From the NCBI GenBank assembly GCA_040510375.1, contig JBEVJC010000006.1:124001-188000 (forward strand): a DNA stretch of 64,000 nucleotides, in the 5' to 3' direction. Below the pieces are notes generated by a model that was not told the DNA's origin, searched no databases, and saw only the letters and a list, made by a program, of their open reading frames with translations. Below are positions 28,781 to 37,920 of the stretch, in pieces (within the stretch, counting starts at the first letter, position 1; each line of letters begins with the position of its first letter). This stretch comes from JBEVJC01 sp040510375 (GTDB taxonomy: Bacteria; Bacteroidota; Bacteroidia; Chitinophagales; Chitinophagaceae). The position numbers were made by a program, and so were the translations under genes.

Positions 28781-28816
28781 ATTCTTTAACCTGGACAGTT
28801 GAAAGCATAGTTAGTA

Positions 28817-28850
28817 AAAAATGGTCAATGGAAACATTGGCCATTTTTGT
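28817..28850 (+). terminator. Strong rho-independent terminator after the T9SS-like gene
   Basis: Arms 28817-28830 and 28835-28848 pair over 14 bp with a single G-T wobble around a GAAA loop, and the 3' arm ends in five T. The A-run on the 5' side makes it potentially bidirectional, but the only upstream gene is on the plus strand. Confidence 0.88.
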
Positions 28851-28922
28851 ATGTGGTAAACAGAGTTTGTTTTACCTTACCCAGGTTATTACTTTCAAAT
28901 CCCTTTGTTAAACCAGGATATC

Positions 28923-30026
28923 ATGAAACATTTAGTTCATTTTTCTTCGTTGGCTGCCAGCCTCCTGCTTTTCAGCGCTTGTAAAAAATCAGGCGATGCC
29001 GCTCCGGATCCGGTTCCACCAGCTGATACCGTGGTTCACACTCCCATCGTTCCTCCCATCTCCTATACCGGATACGAACTTACCTGGTCAGATGAATTTA
29101 ACAATGCGGGGATCGATATGACAAAATGGAATCTGGAAACGGGCACAGGGGTTAACGGCGATTTCGGAACCGGTCAGCTTGACCGCGCCACGAACCGGAC
29201 TGAAAACGCAAAGATCATGCAGGGCATAACGGGTTCAGGCGGAGGATGTCTTGCCATTACCACACTCAAAGAAACTTATCTCGACCGGAACTATACAAGC
29301 GCCCGCCTGACCACGCAGGGAAAAGGTTCATGGGGACCCGGCACCCGTATCGAAGCAAGGATCTGGCCAAGGGATGTATTATATAAAGGCCAGGGTTTCG
29401 CATTCTGGATGATGCCCGCAGAAATTCCTGCCGGCCAGACCTCAATCATGTGGCCGCAGGGTGGCGAGATTGATATCACGGAATTTATTGGAACCATACC
29501 ATTTCATAACCTGGGCAGCGTTCATTATGCCTGGTCTTGGGAAAACAACCAGTATCAAAGCTGGAACCATGGCCATAAAGGTGGTTATTACAATTTCAAT
29601 GATCAGGAGGTTCCCGCTGCCAATCCCGACTACGGACAATGGCCGGTTGCAGCGGGTAATGCGGCTGCAGGCAGTGGCGGATTTCATACCTACCGCATCG
29701 ATTGGTTTGCTGACCGCCTGGAATTTGCTGTGGACCAGAACGTTTATCATATCCACTACTTCAGGGATGGCGCTGCTTTTGACGGCGGTGTGGCCGATGG
29801 CCAGGATGCCGATGCAAAAGTCACCATTGCCGGTAAACGGGTAATGAAATCAGAATATTCCAATCATTTTACCGAATGGAGTCCGTTTGAACATAAGTTC
29901 TTCCTGATGCTGACCGCCGGTGTGGGCGGCCGGGATGATATGACCTATGGAGGAGCAATTGTGCCCGAAGCCCGCTTCCCCTGCACTACATTGATCGACT
30001 GGGTCAGGGTTTACCGGAGAATTTAA
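28923..30026 (+). CDS. GH16 family beta-glucanase lipoprotein (laminarinase-like)
   Basis: Surface or periplasmic lipoprotein of 367 residues from the ATG at 28923; an upstream TTG would add only six residues. The lipobox is SLLLFSAC with lipid on Cys20, followed by a Pro-rich spacer (about 30-50). A single GH16 jelly-roll domain covers about 55-367. The active-site motif GEIDITEFIG carries nucleophile Glu182, Asp184 and acid/base Glu187. WSDEFN at its start and FEHKFFLMLTAGVGG near its end are typical of beta-1,3(4)-glucanases. Substrate specificity within GH16 (laminarin, lichenan, agar and others) cannot be fixed, though laminarinase is the most likely. It has no SusCD partner nearby. Confidence 0.93.
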   Translation: MKHLVHFSSLAASLLLFSACKKSGDAAPDPVPPADTVVHTPIVPPISYTGYELTWSDEFNNAGIDMTKWNLETGTGVNGDFGTGQLDRATNRTENAKIMQGITGSGGGCLAITTLKETYLDRNYTSARLTTQGKGSWGPGTRIEARIWPRDVLYKGQGFAFWMMPAEIPAGQTSIMWPQGGEIDITEFIGTIPFHNLGSVHYAWSWENNQYQSWNHGHKGGYYNFNDQEVPAANPDYGQWPVAAGNAAAGSGGFHTYRIDWFADRLEFAVDQNVYHIHYFRDGAAFDGGVADGQDADAKVTIAGKRVMKSEYSNHFTEWSPFEHKFFLMLTAGVGGRDDMTYGGAIVPEARFPCTTLIDWVRVYRRI

Positions 30027-30073
30027 ACTGATCATCGCTTCCGTTTACCGGAAATTAATTATCTTAATAATGA

Positions 30074-31306
30074 ATGTCAGCAACCAACACTATTACACCC
30101 GATGCAGGCGAGCGGTCAGCTATCCTTGATATCCTCAGGGGCATTGCACTGCTGGGTATCTGTCTCGCCAACTATCCGGTGTTTTCCATGTATGTATTCC
30201 AATCGCCCGAAACGCGCCTGGCTTATTCTACAGCCGGATTGGATCATGTCTTATATTTCCTAAGCCTCGTATTTATCGAAGGTAAATTCTACACACTTTT
30301 TTCATTGTTGTTCGGCATCGGATTTTCGATCATACTCAGAAAAAGCAGGACAGGTAACCCACCGGCACTGGTAATCTTTTACAGAAGGATCTTCGTATTG
30401 ATGATTTTCGGAATTGCACATTCATTGCTTTTATGGAATGGTGATATCCTCTTATTATATGCCCTGCTTGGTTTATTTCTGCCCTTGTTCCGCAACACAC
30501 CCGACAGGACACTGATCTTGTTGTGGATACTCCTGATCCTGTCTCCCATCCTTTTTGATCTGGTCAAGGTACTCACCGATAACCGTTGGAATCTCGCCAA
30601 CCCGCTGGAGGCAAAACTGGAGGATTCCGCCCGACGCTCGGGAGTAACTGATATCCGGCGATGGCTGATCGATCATGATTCTTATTCGGATATTATTGCA
30701 TTTTGCCGGACGGGCTTCTGGTTCCGGTGGTACAGCCTGGTGGATACCAACCGTCTTCCAAAAGTCTTCGGAACCTTTTTACTCGGATTGTATGTGGGCA
30801 GGCACCTGGTCTATGCGAAACTGGAAGAGAACAAAAATAAACTGAAGAAGATCTGGAAGACCAGTGCCATCATTGGTTTTCCTTTCAGTATAGCCATGGC
30901 CATTTTTGAAATGGATGATCACGGGTTACCTGATCCACGCGGTTTGGCAGATACAATTTCATATGCATTCGGTGTTGTGCCCATGAGCCTGTTTATCACA
31001 ACATCGATCTGCCTGTTATTCTTAAAACGTAACTGGAATGAACGCCTGCTGGTCTTCGCACCCGTTGGCAGGATGGCCCTGACCAATTATATCCTGCAAA
31101 CTGTTCTGGGCATTGTCATCTTTTACGGAATCGGCTTCGGGCTGGGAGTCCGGACCAGTTTCACTTATACCCTGCTGATCGCCCTTGGTGTATACCTGCT
31201 TGAAATGACCTTGAGTATGTTTTGGTTAAAACACTTCAACTACGGACCGCTTGAATGGATCTGGCGGCAACTGACCTATGGCAAGCGGTTAAAACTTAGA
31301 AAATAA
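30074..31306 (+). CDS. DUF418 family membrane protein
   Basis: Inner-membrane protein of 410 residues with about ten hydrophobic helices. The N-terminus (ERSAILDILRGIALLGICLANYP) and the C-terminal DUF418 block (LTNYILQTVLGIVIFYG through GPLEWIWRQLTYGK) match the YeiB/DUF418 family. Members are relatives of membrane acyltransferases, but no function is proven. It follows the GH16 gene by 47 bp on the same strand and may be cotranscribed with it. A 10-bp direct repeat (GTTTACCGGA) at 30009 and 30043 flanks the junction and has no obvious meaning. Confidence 0.88.
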   Translation: MSATNTITPDAGERSAILDILRGIALLGICLANYPVFSMYVFQSPETRLAYSTAGLDHVLYFLSLVFIEGKFYTLFSLLFGIGFSIILRKSRTGNPPALVIFYRRIFVLMIFGIAHSLLLWNGDILLLYALLGLFLPLFRNTPDRTLILLWILLILSPILFDLVKVLTDNRWNLANPLEAKLEDSARRSGVTDIRRWLIDHDSYSDIIAFCRTGFWFRWYSLVDTNRLPKVFGTFLLGLYVGRHLVYAKLEENKNKLKKIWKTSAIIGFPFSIAMAIFEMDDHGLPDPRGLADTISYAFGVVPMSLFITTSICLLFLKRNWNERLLVFAPVGRMALTNYILQTVLGIVIFYGIGFGLGVRTSFTYTLLIALGVYLLEMTLSMFWLKHFNYGPLEWIWRQLTYGKRLKLRK

Positions 31307-31428
31307 ATTCTTTTTATATAATTTTTTGCAGCGTAAGCCGATGCAGGGATAGTGGTGAGGTACCGAAAAATGTTTACGAATCACAGCGTTCAGGGTAGAC
31401 CCTCCAGGGCCTCCCCCTCCCGCCCCTG

Positions 31429-31971
31429 TTAACTCAACGGCTTTGCAATCGGAAAGTCGATAGGGATTTTAGTACATGCAAACACATAATTGGTGAAACT
31501 CCTGACCGTTATTGATCCGATGAGTTCGATCAATGCCTTTTCATCATACCCAGCGTCAAAAAAATTATCAAGGAACGACTGTTCAGCTTCCCCTTTATTT
31601 ATAAGGATTGACTTTGCCAGTAGAATGGCCGTGTTCAATTTGGGCTCGGGATAAGTTCCCTTCCTGATTAAAATAGTTTCTTCCTCGGTAAAACCACGCA
31701 ATTTTGCCAGGGCCGTATGTGCCGCCAGGCAATATTCACAATTGTTTACCTGCGATACAATAAGATTGATCGCTTCCCTTTCTTTGGCCGTGAAAGATGG
31801 ATTTACTGATAATTCTGCGTCAAAATCAAGAATCCCTTTCAACGCCGATGCGGAATATCCAAAGGTGGCGTAAAGATTGGGCACTGATCCCAGTTTCTTT
31901 TTTAGTTTACCCAGGATCTCCTGCGACTCAGGACTCAGATCTTCTATTTTTGGAACTTTAATCTGCTTCAT
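31429..31971 (-). CDS. AhpD-like carboxymuconolactone decarboxylase family protein
   Basis: Cytoplasmic protein of 180 residues with the alkylhydroperoxidase (AhpD) core. The redox motif CEYCLAAHTALA has Cys78, Cys81 and His85, preceded by the conserved Glu-containing helix TAKEREAINLIVSQVNN. Such proteins usually act in peroxide reduction or as peroxidase-related enzymes. The start and end look complete. It lies 126 bp downstream of the GtaA-like gene of the minus-strand PUL; whether it belongs to that transcript is unclear. It ends convergently with the DUF418 gene. Confidence 0.88.
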   Translation of the reverse strand: MKQIKVPKIEDLSPESQEILGKLKKKLGSVPNLYATFGYSASALKGILDFDAELSVNPSFTAKEREAINLIVSQVNNCEYCLAAHTALAKLRGFTEEETILIRKGTYPEPKLNTAILLAKSILINKGEAEQSFLDNFFDAGYDEKALIELIGSITVRSFTNYVFACTKIPIDFPIAKPLS

Positions 31972-32097
31972 GGGACTTTTTCTGCAAAACTATCCATGAA
32001 GTCCAACGGTTAATAGTCCAGATAAACCAAATAGTAGGACATAAACAACCAATATTTATAGGGGAACCAATCAGCCGTGCCAATACACCCCCCATCC

Positions 32098-34545
32098 CTA
32101 TTTAATTAACCGCTTTTCGAGCAGTTTCATATAATAACCGCCAACAACGCTCCTCGCCTGGAATCCTACCTGTTCCCCACTGATAGTTTCATGCCAGTCG
32201 CTTAACGGAACACGCGAGTTTGTCTCCGTCACATATTTATAAAGAGGGTTTATAAAAGATTCAAACTCTTTTTTATCATCGGTCAGCACAGCCGTCCACA
32301 TGATCCAGTCACTCTTGGTATAAGTCCTCCGGCTATCCAATGGCAAACCGAATATATTTTGTTTCCCGAGATAAAACCCAACCTCTGTCTGATATACTTC
32401 CTTGGGAAAAAGATCCAATTGCAGTACCTTATCCCAAACCATATTATACTTCTGGCTCCAGGTATTGTTCCTGTCAAAAGTAAGGGCATAGTGATCCCCT
32501 TCCCTTGCCATCTGTATCCATCGTTTCACCATATTATTTGCCGTATCGCTGTATCTGGTGGCGACAGATTTTTCGCCCAGCATTTCTGCAAGCTCACTAT
32601 AACATTTAATACCCACAATCGCCTTGATCGAAAGGTTGGTATTACGTGCAAGATGACCTGCAAAATCATCTGTACATAGCTGGTTGGCAGGATCAAATCC
32701 ATCCGATACCAGAAACTCCACCCAGCGTGTCAATGTACTCCAGTGTTTTTTTGCATAGGACGCATTTCCTTCCACCTTTGCAATCGCCGCCGTAAGAATG
32801 ATCATATTCCCCGATTCTTCTACCGGCATATCCTCGCCATATGTCTGTCCGTTTGCCACAGGATAGGTTCCCAGATCATGTGCAGCGAAAGGCTTTGGCC
32901 ATTTTCCGCTTTCACTGTAATAGAATATCCCATTGAGCATTCCCTTCATCAACTCAGGATTATAAGTAAGGTACAGTGGCGCTGAAGGATAGGTCACATC
33001 AACCGTATTGATGGATCCGTTACTGAAATTTTCTTTGGATAAAAACAGGATCTCACCCTGCGGACTCCTGACCAGCTTATGTGCCGAAATGCTTTGCCTG
33101 TAGGCCAGTATACAAAGGTCCGCATAGTTTTTACCGCCCGCCTTTTCAAGGTCGGCGTAAATCTGCTGGTTGAATTTTTTACATTGGTCTGTCACCAGCC
33201 GGTAATCTTTATTCGCGGAAGCAAGTTCCATATCGATGGTTGATCCTTCAACCGACTTCCACCAGGGCTGCAGGTCCTTGCCAAAATACCGGATTGAGTA
33301 CAAATCATCATACCCCAACATAAACACCTGTTCTTTTTCAGTTGGGCCTACCTTACCCAGCCGGGCAACAGCATTTAAAAACAAATCCGTTCCCTTACGT
33401 TCACCAGCGGCGGACCAGCGACCAGTTTGAAATGTAGAAACAGCTGAATCCTTGCCGGAAATATATTGCACCACCGATCCGGGTGTTGCCAGGTACATAT
33501 AGCCCCAGTCGATCCGGACATTATCACCTTTTTTCCCAAGCACTTCCTGCTCTGTGGTACCCGCCTTGAGTATATTAAGGCCATTTTTTTTATAAGATGT
33601 CACAGTGAGTTCCTGTCTGGCAGAGTTGGTGGCGATAGCTCCGGAAGCACCAAAAAAAACATCCACATCGTGTATCTTTTTATCATTGGCTTTTGCAGAG
33701 TAAGTAATATATGAAACCGGTCTGGCCAATAACCTTAGATCACCGATGATCAGCGGTGAAGTAAAGGTTACCTCTACATCAACAGCTCCACACCTGAATT
33801 CATAGATAGTTTGCGTTGCATTGATCATCACACTGCGTTGCTCCCCTTCAGTAATTACGGCTTCCGTTACAGGAGGAATCTCTTCCAGTAAACCAAGGTC
33901 AAGAAACGCATCGCCGCCCGTATTTTCCACGTGCATTGCTAAAATATTTTTCCCTTCTTTAAGGTTCGCCCGGATTGTTTCTGTCAGTTCCACATATTTA
34001 TACCGGCTGATCACCCCTTCAAAATGATAGATTTCCTTTCCATTCAGAAATACCTCTGCCCCGTCATCATGTTTTACTACCAGCGATAAATTGCTGAAGT
34101 CAGGTGTTTTTATTTCAAACTCCCTCCGGATCCATAGATCTCTTGTATCCCAGTTTGTACCGTTATTATGATAAGGTTTAACAAATGGTGCATTGCCTGA
34201 TATCCAGTCTTTATCATCGTAAGAATTGTGGAACCAGTCTGGCCCTGGCTTCAACGTAGTATAACGTACCGCATATGACTGCTCTTCACCTGTAGCCAAT
34301 ACGGACCTGTATTTCCGGTCTTCCTTACCGATAATCCGGTAAACCTGCCCATCCACGCTGACCATCCCCAACAGCGAATGATCTTCGCCCGTCCAGTGTT
34401 TTGTGGTGGAAGCGTTGAGATTATCCGTGCCAGACCAGATGCTGAAATACGGATCATGTGTAATCAACGGATAGGAAGGGGCTTTCTGCTGGGCATTTAC
34501 TATCAGCATTCCGAGAACGAAAAATGTTGTTATCAGTATTCGCAT
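32098..34545 (-). CDS. GtaA-like glutaminase-family protein (DUF4964/DUF5127/DUF4965/DUF1793)
   Basis: Exported protein of 815 residues, last gene of the GH32/GH172 locus. A signal peptide (ending VNAQQ) precedes a DUF4964-like start (YPLITHDPYFSIWSGTDNLNASTTKHW). A beta-galactosidase-type jelly roll (about 100-235; DLWIRREFEI, DDGAEVFLNGKEIYHFEG, HVENTGGDAFLDLGL) follows. The rest is a large (alpha/alpha) barrel with DUF5127, DUF4965 and DUF1793 features (PFAAHDLGTYPVANGQTYGE, DFAGHLARNTNLSIKAIVG). The namesake is a fungal glutaminase A, but bacterial members sit in carbohydrate loci and probably act on glycans. The substrate is unknown and the enzymatic role is inferred. Confidence 0.9.
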   Translation of the reverse strand: MRILITTFFVLGMLIVNAQQKAPSYPLITHDPYFSIWSGTDNLNASTTKHWTGEDHSLLGMVSVDGQVYRIIGKEDRKYRSVLATGEEQSYAVRYTTLKPGPDWFHNSYDDKDWISGNAPFVKPYHNNGTNWDTRDLWIRREFEIKTPDFSNLSLVVKHDDGAEVFLNGKEIYHFEGVISRYKYVELTETIRANLKEGKNILAMHVENTGGDAFLDLGLLEEIPPVTEAVITEGEQRSVMINATQTIYEFRCGAVDVEVTFTSPLIIGDLRLLARPVSYITYSAKANDKKIHDVDVFFGASGAIATNSARQELTVTSYKKNGLNILKAGTTEQEVLGKKGDNVRIDWGYMYLATPGSVVQYISGKDSAVSTFQTGRWSAAGERKGTDLFLNAVARLGKVGPTEKEQVFMLGYDDLYSIRYFGKDLQPWWKSVEGSTIDMELASANKDYRLVTDQCKKFNQQIYADLEKAGGKNYADLCILAYRQSISAHKLVRSPQGEILFLSKENFSNGSINTVDVTYPSAPLYLTYNPELMKGMLNGIFYYSESGKWPKPFAAHDLGTYPVANGQTYGEDMPVEESGNMIILTAAIAKVEGNASYAKKHWSTLTRWVEFLVSDGFDPANQLCTDDFAGHLARNTNLSIKAIVGIKCYSELAEMLGEKSVATRYSDTANNMVKRWIQMAREGDHYALTFDRNNTWSQKYNMVWDKVLQLDLFPKEVYQTEVGFYLGKQNIFGLPLDSRRTYTKSDWIMWTAVLTDDKKEFESFINPLYKYVTETNSRVPLSDWHETISGEQVGFQARSVVGGYYMKLLEKRLIK

Positions 34546-34570
34546 GGTTTTCCTTTAATTCTTTCTTTAC

Positions 34571-35059
34571 TTATTTTTCTCCCTTTATCTTTCCGATGAA
34601 CCGCGGCAGATTCTTCTCTTCATCATCATATAACAGAAGCTTTCCTTCTTTGGAGTAAAGCATCAATGATGGATATTTCCTGGGACCAAACCTTGTTATA
34701 AAATGGTTCTTCGGATCAAATAAGAGCGTTGTATTCTTTGCATTTTTAAGTTTGCTGCCATGTTTTATCAGGTATGGCCCAACCTTTTCCCGGCTACTCA
34801 TTGTAACCAGGTAAACCTTTGCCGTTGCAAGCTCCTGCTGATGTTGGTTCAGGTATTCTATTGCATGCAGGCAATGATCACATTCCGTATCAAAAAAAAC
34901 AAAAAAGGTAATAACACCTGGTGTGAGATCCTTTTTTTCAAAAGGCGAACGGTTCTGCTTTTCAAAACTGAAATCAGGGATCGTAGCGGCCGGTACCTGG
35001 GCCTTACCCGGGTAAAAAAATAACATCACCGGAAGCATAAGCCGGATCCCGTATTTCAT
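34571..35059 (-). CDS. Small exported thioredoxin-fold protein
   Basis: 162 residues with a signal peptide (MKYGIRLMLPVMLFFYPGKAQ) and a single thioredoxin-like domain. The active-site pair is Cys60-Cys63 (DTECDHC) and the cis-Pro segment is KYPSLMLYSKEG. It sits 5 bp downstream of the GH5-like gene and 25 bp upstream of the GtaA-like gene, so it is clearly in the same transcript. A redox protein inside a glycan locus may keep cysteine-containing hydrolases in the right state, or it may just be a passenger; the sequence does not say. Confidence 0.87.
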   Translation of the reverse strand: MKYGIRLMLPVMLFFYPGKAQVPAATIPDFSFEKQNRSPFEKKDLTPGVITFFVFFDTECDHCLHAIEYLNQHQQELATAKVYLVTMSSREKVGPYLIKHGSKLKNAKNTTLLFDPKNHFITRFGPRKYPSLMLYSKEGKLLLYDDEEKNLPRFIGKIKGEK

Positions 35060-35064
35060 AAGTT

Positions 35065-36147
35065 CTATTTTTTAGTTGAAGGAAACCTGCCGTTGATCTT
35101 GCGGATGAAATCAATTTCAGATTCACTGAATGCCGTTCCATCTGGCCTGTAGATATCATGGAACCATAACGCGGGCTCCCTGCCATCGGTTATTGGTGTA
35201 TCCCAGGCAAATATGGTATTAGTCTTCCCGCTTACAAATCCCCAGTTGACCGCACCTACATTTTCCTTTTTTAATATTGGTAAAATCACCTGGAACAAGC
35301 TCCCGTTGCGCCTTGCCATGTATTCAGTACAGATCAGGGGCCGGCCAAATTTTTTCAACGTGTCGATTGTCCTGATATGATCCTCTATATAAGAATAATT
35401 GTGATAACTGATGATATCTGAATTTTCGATCTGGAATTTATTCAGCGCTGAGAACTTCGGTCCGGACGACCATACCCCGCAGGTCAGCGGTTGTGAAGGC
35501 CCCACTTCCCTTGCCCATTCAAATACAGCAGTCAGCAGGGGGAGACTCTTTTCAAACTGATTGCTGTTGCCCGGTTCATTATACAGGTCCCAGGCAAGGA
35601 TCCTGCGATCATCTTTAAATCTTTTTAATACATCCTTTACATAGACTTCAAGCATCTGCAGCGAATCAGGAAAACGGTGGATCATGGTACCGGGGTCCCG
35701 AACCCATCCGGAATTATGTATACCGGTTCTTGGTGCGGGTTGTTTCCCCACCCACGAAGAATCATTCCAGCAATCATCAAAAAATACCAGCATGGTTTTG
35801 ATATGATGCCGGTCTGAAATAGCCAGGTACTGGTCCACCCTTTTTTTGAAACCTTCCTTATCGGAGGTCCAGGCCAGATGATGAAGAAATACCCGCATCA
35901 TATTAAACCCAAGATCCTCCGCCATTCCAAGCTCACGGTTGATCGTTGCCGTGTCAAATGTTTCGGCCTGGAACATTTCCAGTTGATTCACTGCTGTGCT
36001 GGGTTGGAAATTACATCCCCGCAGCCATCCCTGTTTACTATACCATTGATTTGCTTTTTGTGCTGTCCACCTGTTTTGTGCAACAAGGTTTGTCACTGCC
36101 ATACAGAACAGTAAGGAAAATAAAATAGAGGCCAGATTTCTTTTCAT
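35065..36147 (-). CDS. GH5-like (cellulase/xylanase family) glycoside hydrolase
   Basis: Exported TIM-barrel hydrolase of 360 residues with a signal peptide ending VAQN. The acid/base Glu191 lies in AWDLYNEPGN at the end of strand 4, and the nucleophile Glu275 in LICTEYMAR at the end of strand 7, the clan GH-A pattern. WLRGCNFQPS, MMRVFLHHLAW and SYHNYS are further barrel segments. Related proteins are commonly labelled 1,4-beta-xylanase, but no characterised close relative is known to me, so the glycan target is open. It is preceded by the GH172 gene (22 bp) and followed by the small redoxin (5 bp). Confidence 0.88.
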   Translation of the reverse strand: MKRNLASILFSLLFCMAVTNLVAQNRWTAQKANQWYSKQGWLRGCNFQPSTAVNQLEMFQAETFDTATINRELGMAEDLGFNMMRVFLHHLAWTSDKEGFKKRVDQYLAISDRHHIKTMLVFFDDCWNDSSWVGKQPAPRTGIHNSGWVRDPGTMIHRFPDSLQMLEVYVKDVLKRFKDDRRILAWDLYNEPGNSNQFEKSLPLLTAVFEWAREVGPSQPLTCGVWSSGPKFSALNKFQIENSDIISYHNYSYIEDHIRTIDTLKKFGRPLICTEYMARRNGSLFQVILPILKKENVGAVNWGFVSGKTNTIFAWDTPITDGREPALWFHDIYRPDGTAFSESEIDFIRKINGRFPSTKK

Positions 36148-36169
36148 GTGTATTGTTGATTAATAACTT

Positions 36170-37750
36170 TTATTCTGCTTTTGCACCCGGCAACCCATAC
36201 CAGTAAGTAACCGCTGCTGCATCAATCTTTCCGCCATCCCAGCTAAGCATTTCCAGATCATACCGGAATGAGTGATTGAATGGCACGCCATCCAGGTTCC
36301 TTGTCCTTGTAAAAGTATTGTGTCCAAACGAACTGGCATTATCTGCACGCGGTGCATTTGCAAATGGAGTCTGGTAAAGTACCACCGGCGCCCAGGAGGT
36401 ATTGTAATAATCTTCCAGTCCGGTCCCGAATTCCGATGGAAAATGATCATCATCGACCCAGATCTTTGCATCACCTTCGCCATACCAGGTGGGCATATGG
36501 TTATTTACTGCCAGCGTATTACCCAGGTAAATCCCGCCGCCTTTAATGCGGATAAATTTCCATTCAATTGGGGCCGAAGAATCCGTCAGGGCCAACTTTG
36601 CCGGGTCATAATCCCATTTTGCATCCCGGATATTTTCTTCCTGTTTATAGGTGGCATGAAAATACATTGAGCCCGCCTGCCAGTTCCAGATTCCGGTCCT
36701 GGCAGATAATTCAATATTCACATCAGATCCGGAACTGTTCAGGACCGTGATGGTGGCATTGCGCTGGTAAGGCATCACCCATCGACTGGTCATCGTTGCA
36801 TTACTGTCCAGCTCGCGGTACCAGCTTTTAACCGGTTTCCCTCCGTAACCACTTCCCGAAAAATCACCCAGGGGACAACTGACCGTCTGCTGACCATCAA
36901 AATCGATCTTCAGGATTACCGATCTCAATGCCTCTGCAAGCTTTTCCGGATTCTTTACGGAAAGCCGGATGACGAGCGAGCGGATTGCCGCACTTCCACG
37001 GGGGAGTTCAACGGATATTTGTTTTGATGGCTTTATCAAACCCGACTTTTTGCTTAGCCTTGTATCGTCCGGTACCGGTGGATTCCAGAGCTCGGACTCC
37101 GCACGATCAATCACAGTCCTGTATTCCTGCAGGTCGTTCATTGTAAAACTGCGGACCCTTGTTGCAGGAATATATGTCCTGTAATTTATCTGATAATAAT
37201 GAGGTGCCTTAATTGCCGCAGAGTCCGGAAGCTCCAGGGTTACTTTACAATGTTGCTGGTAGGGAATGGGGAAATACAATGTATTACCGCCCTTTCCGTT
37301 GGGTTCATAACTGGAATGCGGATTGAGTAAGGCAGGACCCAGATTAAATCCCATTTTCATCAGGTCATATGCAGTTGTTTCAAAAGTTGGTTGGGTGGCA
37401 TTGTCCAGGTAGAACCGGATTTTACCGGGTTTGATAACTGTTGTGAGCCAGTAACGGACGATGGCACCTGGTCCTTCCGCATCCATCATCACATATTCTG
37501 TGTGACCATTTATTTCTTCCTTCCGGATAAATTGGTTCTGATCGGTATTGGCATACCATCCCGGTGAATCAACGGATACCGATCTCCGGTCGTAACTGCT
37601 TGCCTGTTTCATGGTGTAGGAAGGACGACTGGCCACACTGGCTGCATCGGTCATCTCAGCAAGTAATGTTCCGACAGAAACAGGTTGCTGGGCAAGGACC
37701 CGGACAGAAATAAACATTATCAGTATCATCCAACAGGGTCTCGATTTCAT
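36170..37750 (-). CDS. GH172 (DUF2961) furanosidase-type glycoside hydrolase
   Basis: Exported protein of 526 residues from the ATG at 37750; a TTG three codons upstream is less likely. A signal peptide ends VLAQQ. The chain matches DUF2961, the domain on which family GH172 was founded: EGPGAIVRYWLT, the FYLDNA strand, and the conserved FPSEFGTGLEDYYN motif near residue 440. Characterised GH172 enzymes cleave alpha-D-fructofuranosides (difructose dianhydride I) or D-arabinofuranans. Adjacent GH32 favours a fructose-containing substrate here, which is inference. It follows GH32 after 166 bp containing a three-copy degenerate repeat and precedes the GH5-like gene by 22 bp. Confidence 0.88.
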   Translation of the reverse strand: MKSRPCWMILIMFISVRVLAQQPVSVGTLLAEMTDAASVASRPSYTMKQASSYDRRSVSVDSPGWYANTDQNQFIRKEEINGHTEYVMMDAEGPGAIVRYWLTTVIKPGKIRFYLDNATQPTFETTAYDLMKMGFNLGPALLNPHSSYEPNGKGGNTLYFPIPYQQHCKVTLELPDSAAIKAPHYYQINYRTYIPATRVRSFTMNDLQEYRTVIDRAESELWNPPVPDDTRLSKKSGLIKPSKQISVELPRGSAAIRSLVIRLSVKNPEKLAEALRSVILKIDFDGQQTVSCPLGDFSGSGYGGKPVKSWYRELDSNATMTSRWVMPYQRNATITVLNSSGSDVNIELSARTGIWNWQAGSMYFHATYKQEENIRDAKWDYDPAKLALTDSSAPIEWKFIRIKGGGIYLGNTLAVNNHMPTWYGEGDAKIWVDDDHFPSEFGTGLEDYYNTSWAPVVLYQTPFANAPRADNASSFGHNTFTRTRNLDGVPFNHSFRYDLEMLSWDGGKIDAAAVTYWYGLPGAKAE

Positions 37751-37920
37751 ATGAAGCAATTAAACACTTTAATTACAATAAGACGATAAGATAACAGTCA
37801 TTGGCAATATGTGCAATTGAACACCTTATTACAGGAAGACGATCAGAAAAACATTCATTGCATTATGAAGCAATTAAACACTTTATTGCTGGAAGACGAT
37901 CAGGCAATCGTCATTTTCAA
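37751..37920 (-). repeat. Three-copy degenerate tandem repeat in the GH32-GH172 spacer
   Basis: Copies lie at 37751-37808, 37809-37864 and 37865-37920 (58, 56 and 56 bp). Copies 1 and 3 share their first 21 bases; all three keep a core near GAAGACGAT (AAGACGAT in copy 1) and a GTCATT/TTCATT end. The array fills the spacer from the last codons of GH32 to the start of GH172, so it lies within the operon's messenger RNA and just ahead of the GH172 start codon. The sequence drift suggests an old duplication. Confidence 0.85.

Noticed and set aside
30009..30052. Direct repeat GTTTACCGGA at 30009-30018 and 30043-30052
   Set aside because: One copy is in the coding end of the GH16 gene; only 10 bp and two copies, which is not convincing as a regulatory site.
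31401..31427. A C-rich tract (G-rich on the minus strand) that might form a G-quadruplex
   Set aside because: It lies just past the AhpD-like gene's stop codon, the last loop would be long, and a nearby AGGGT/ACCCT inverted repeat lacks a T-run; no function can be supported.
37751..37920. The three-copy repeat as a CRISPR array
   Set aside because: The copies are contiguous with no unique spacers, are degenerate, and no cas gene is present.
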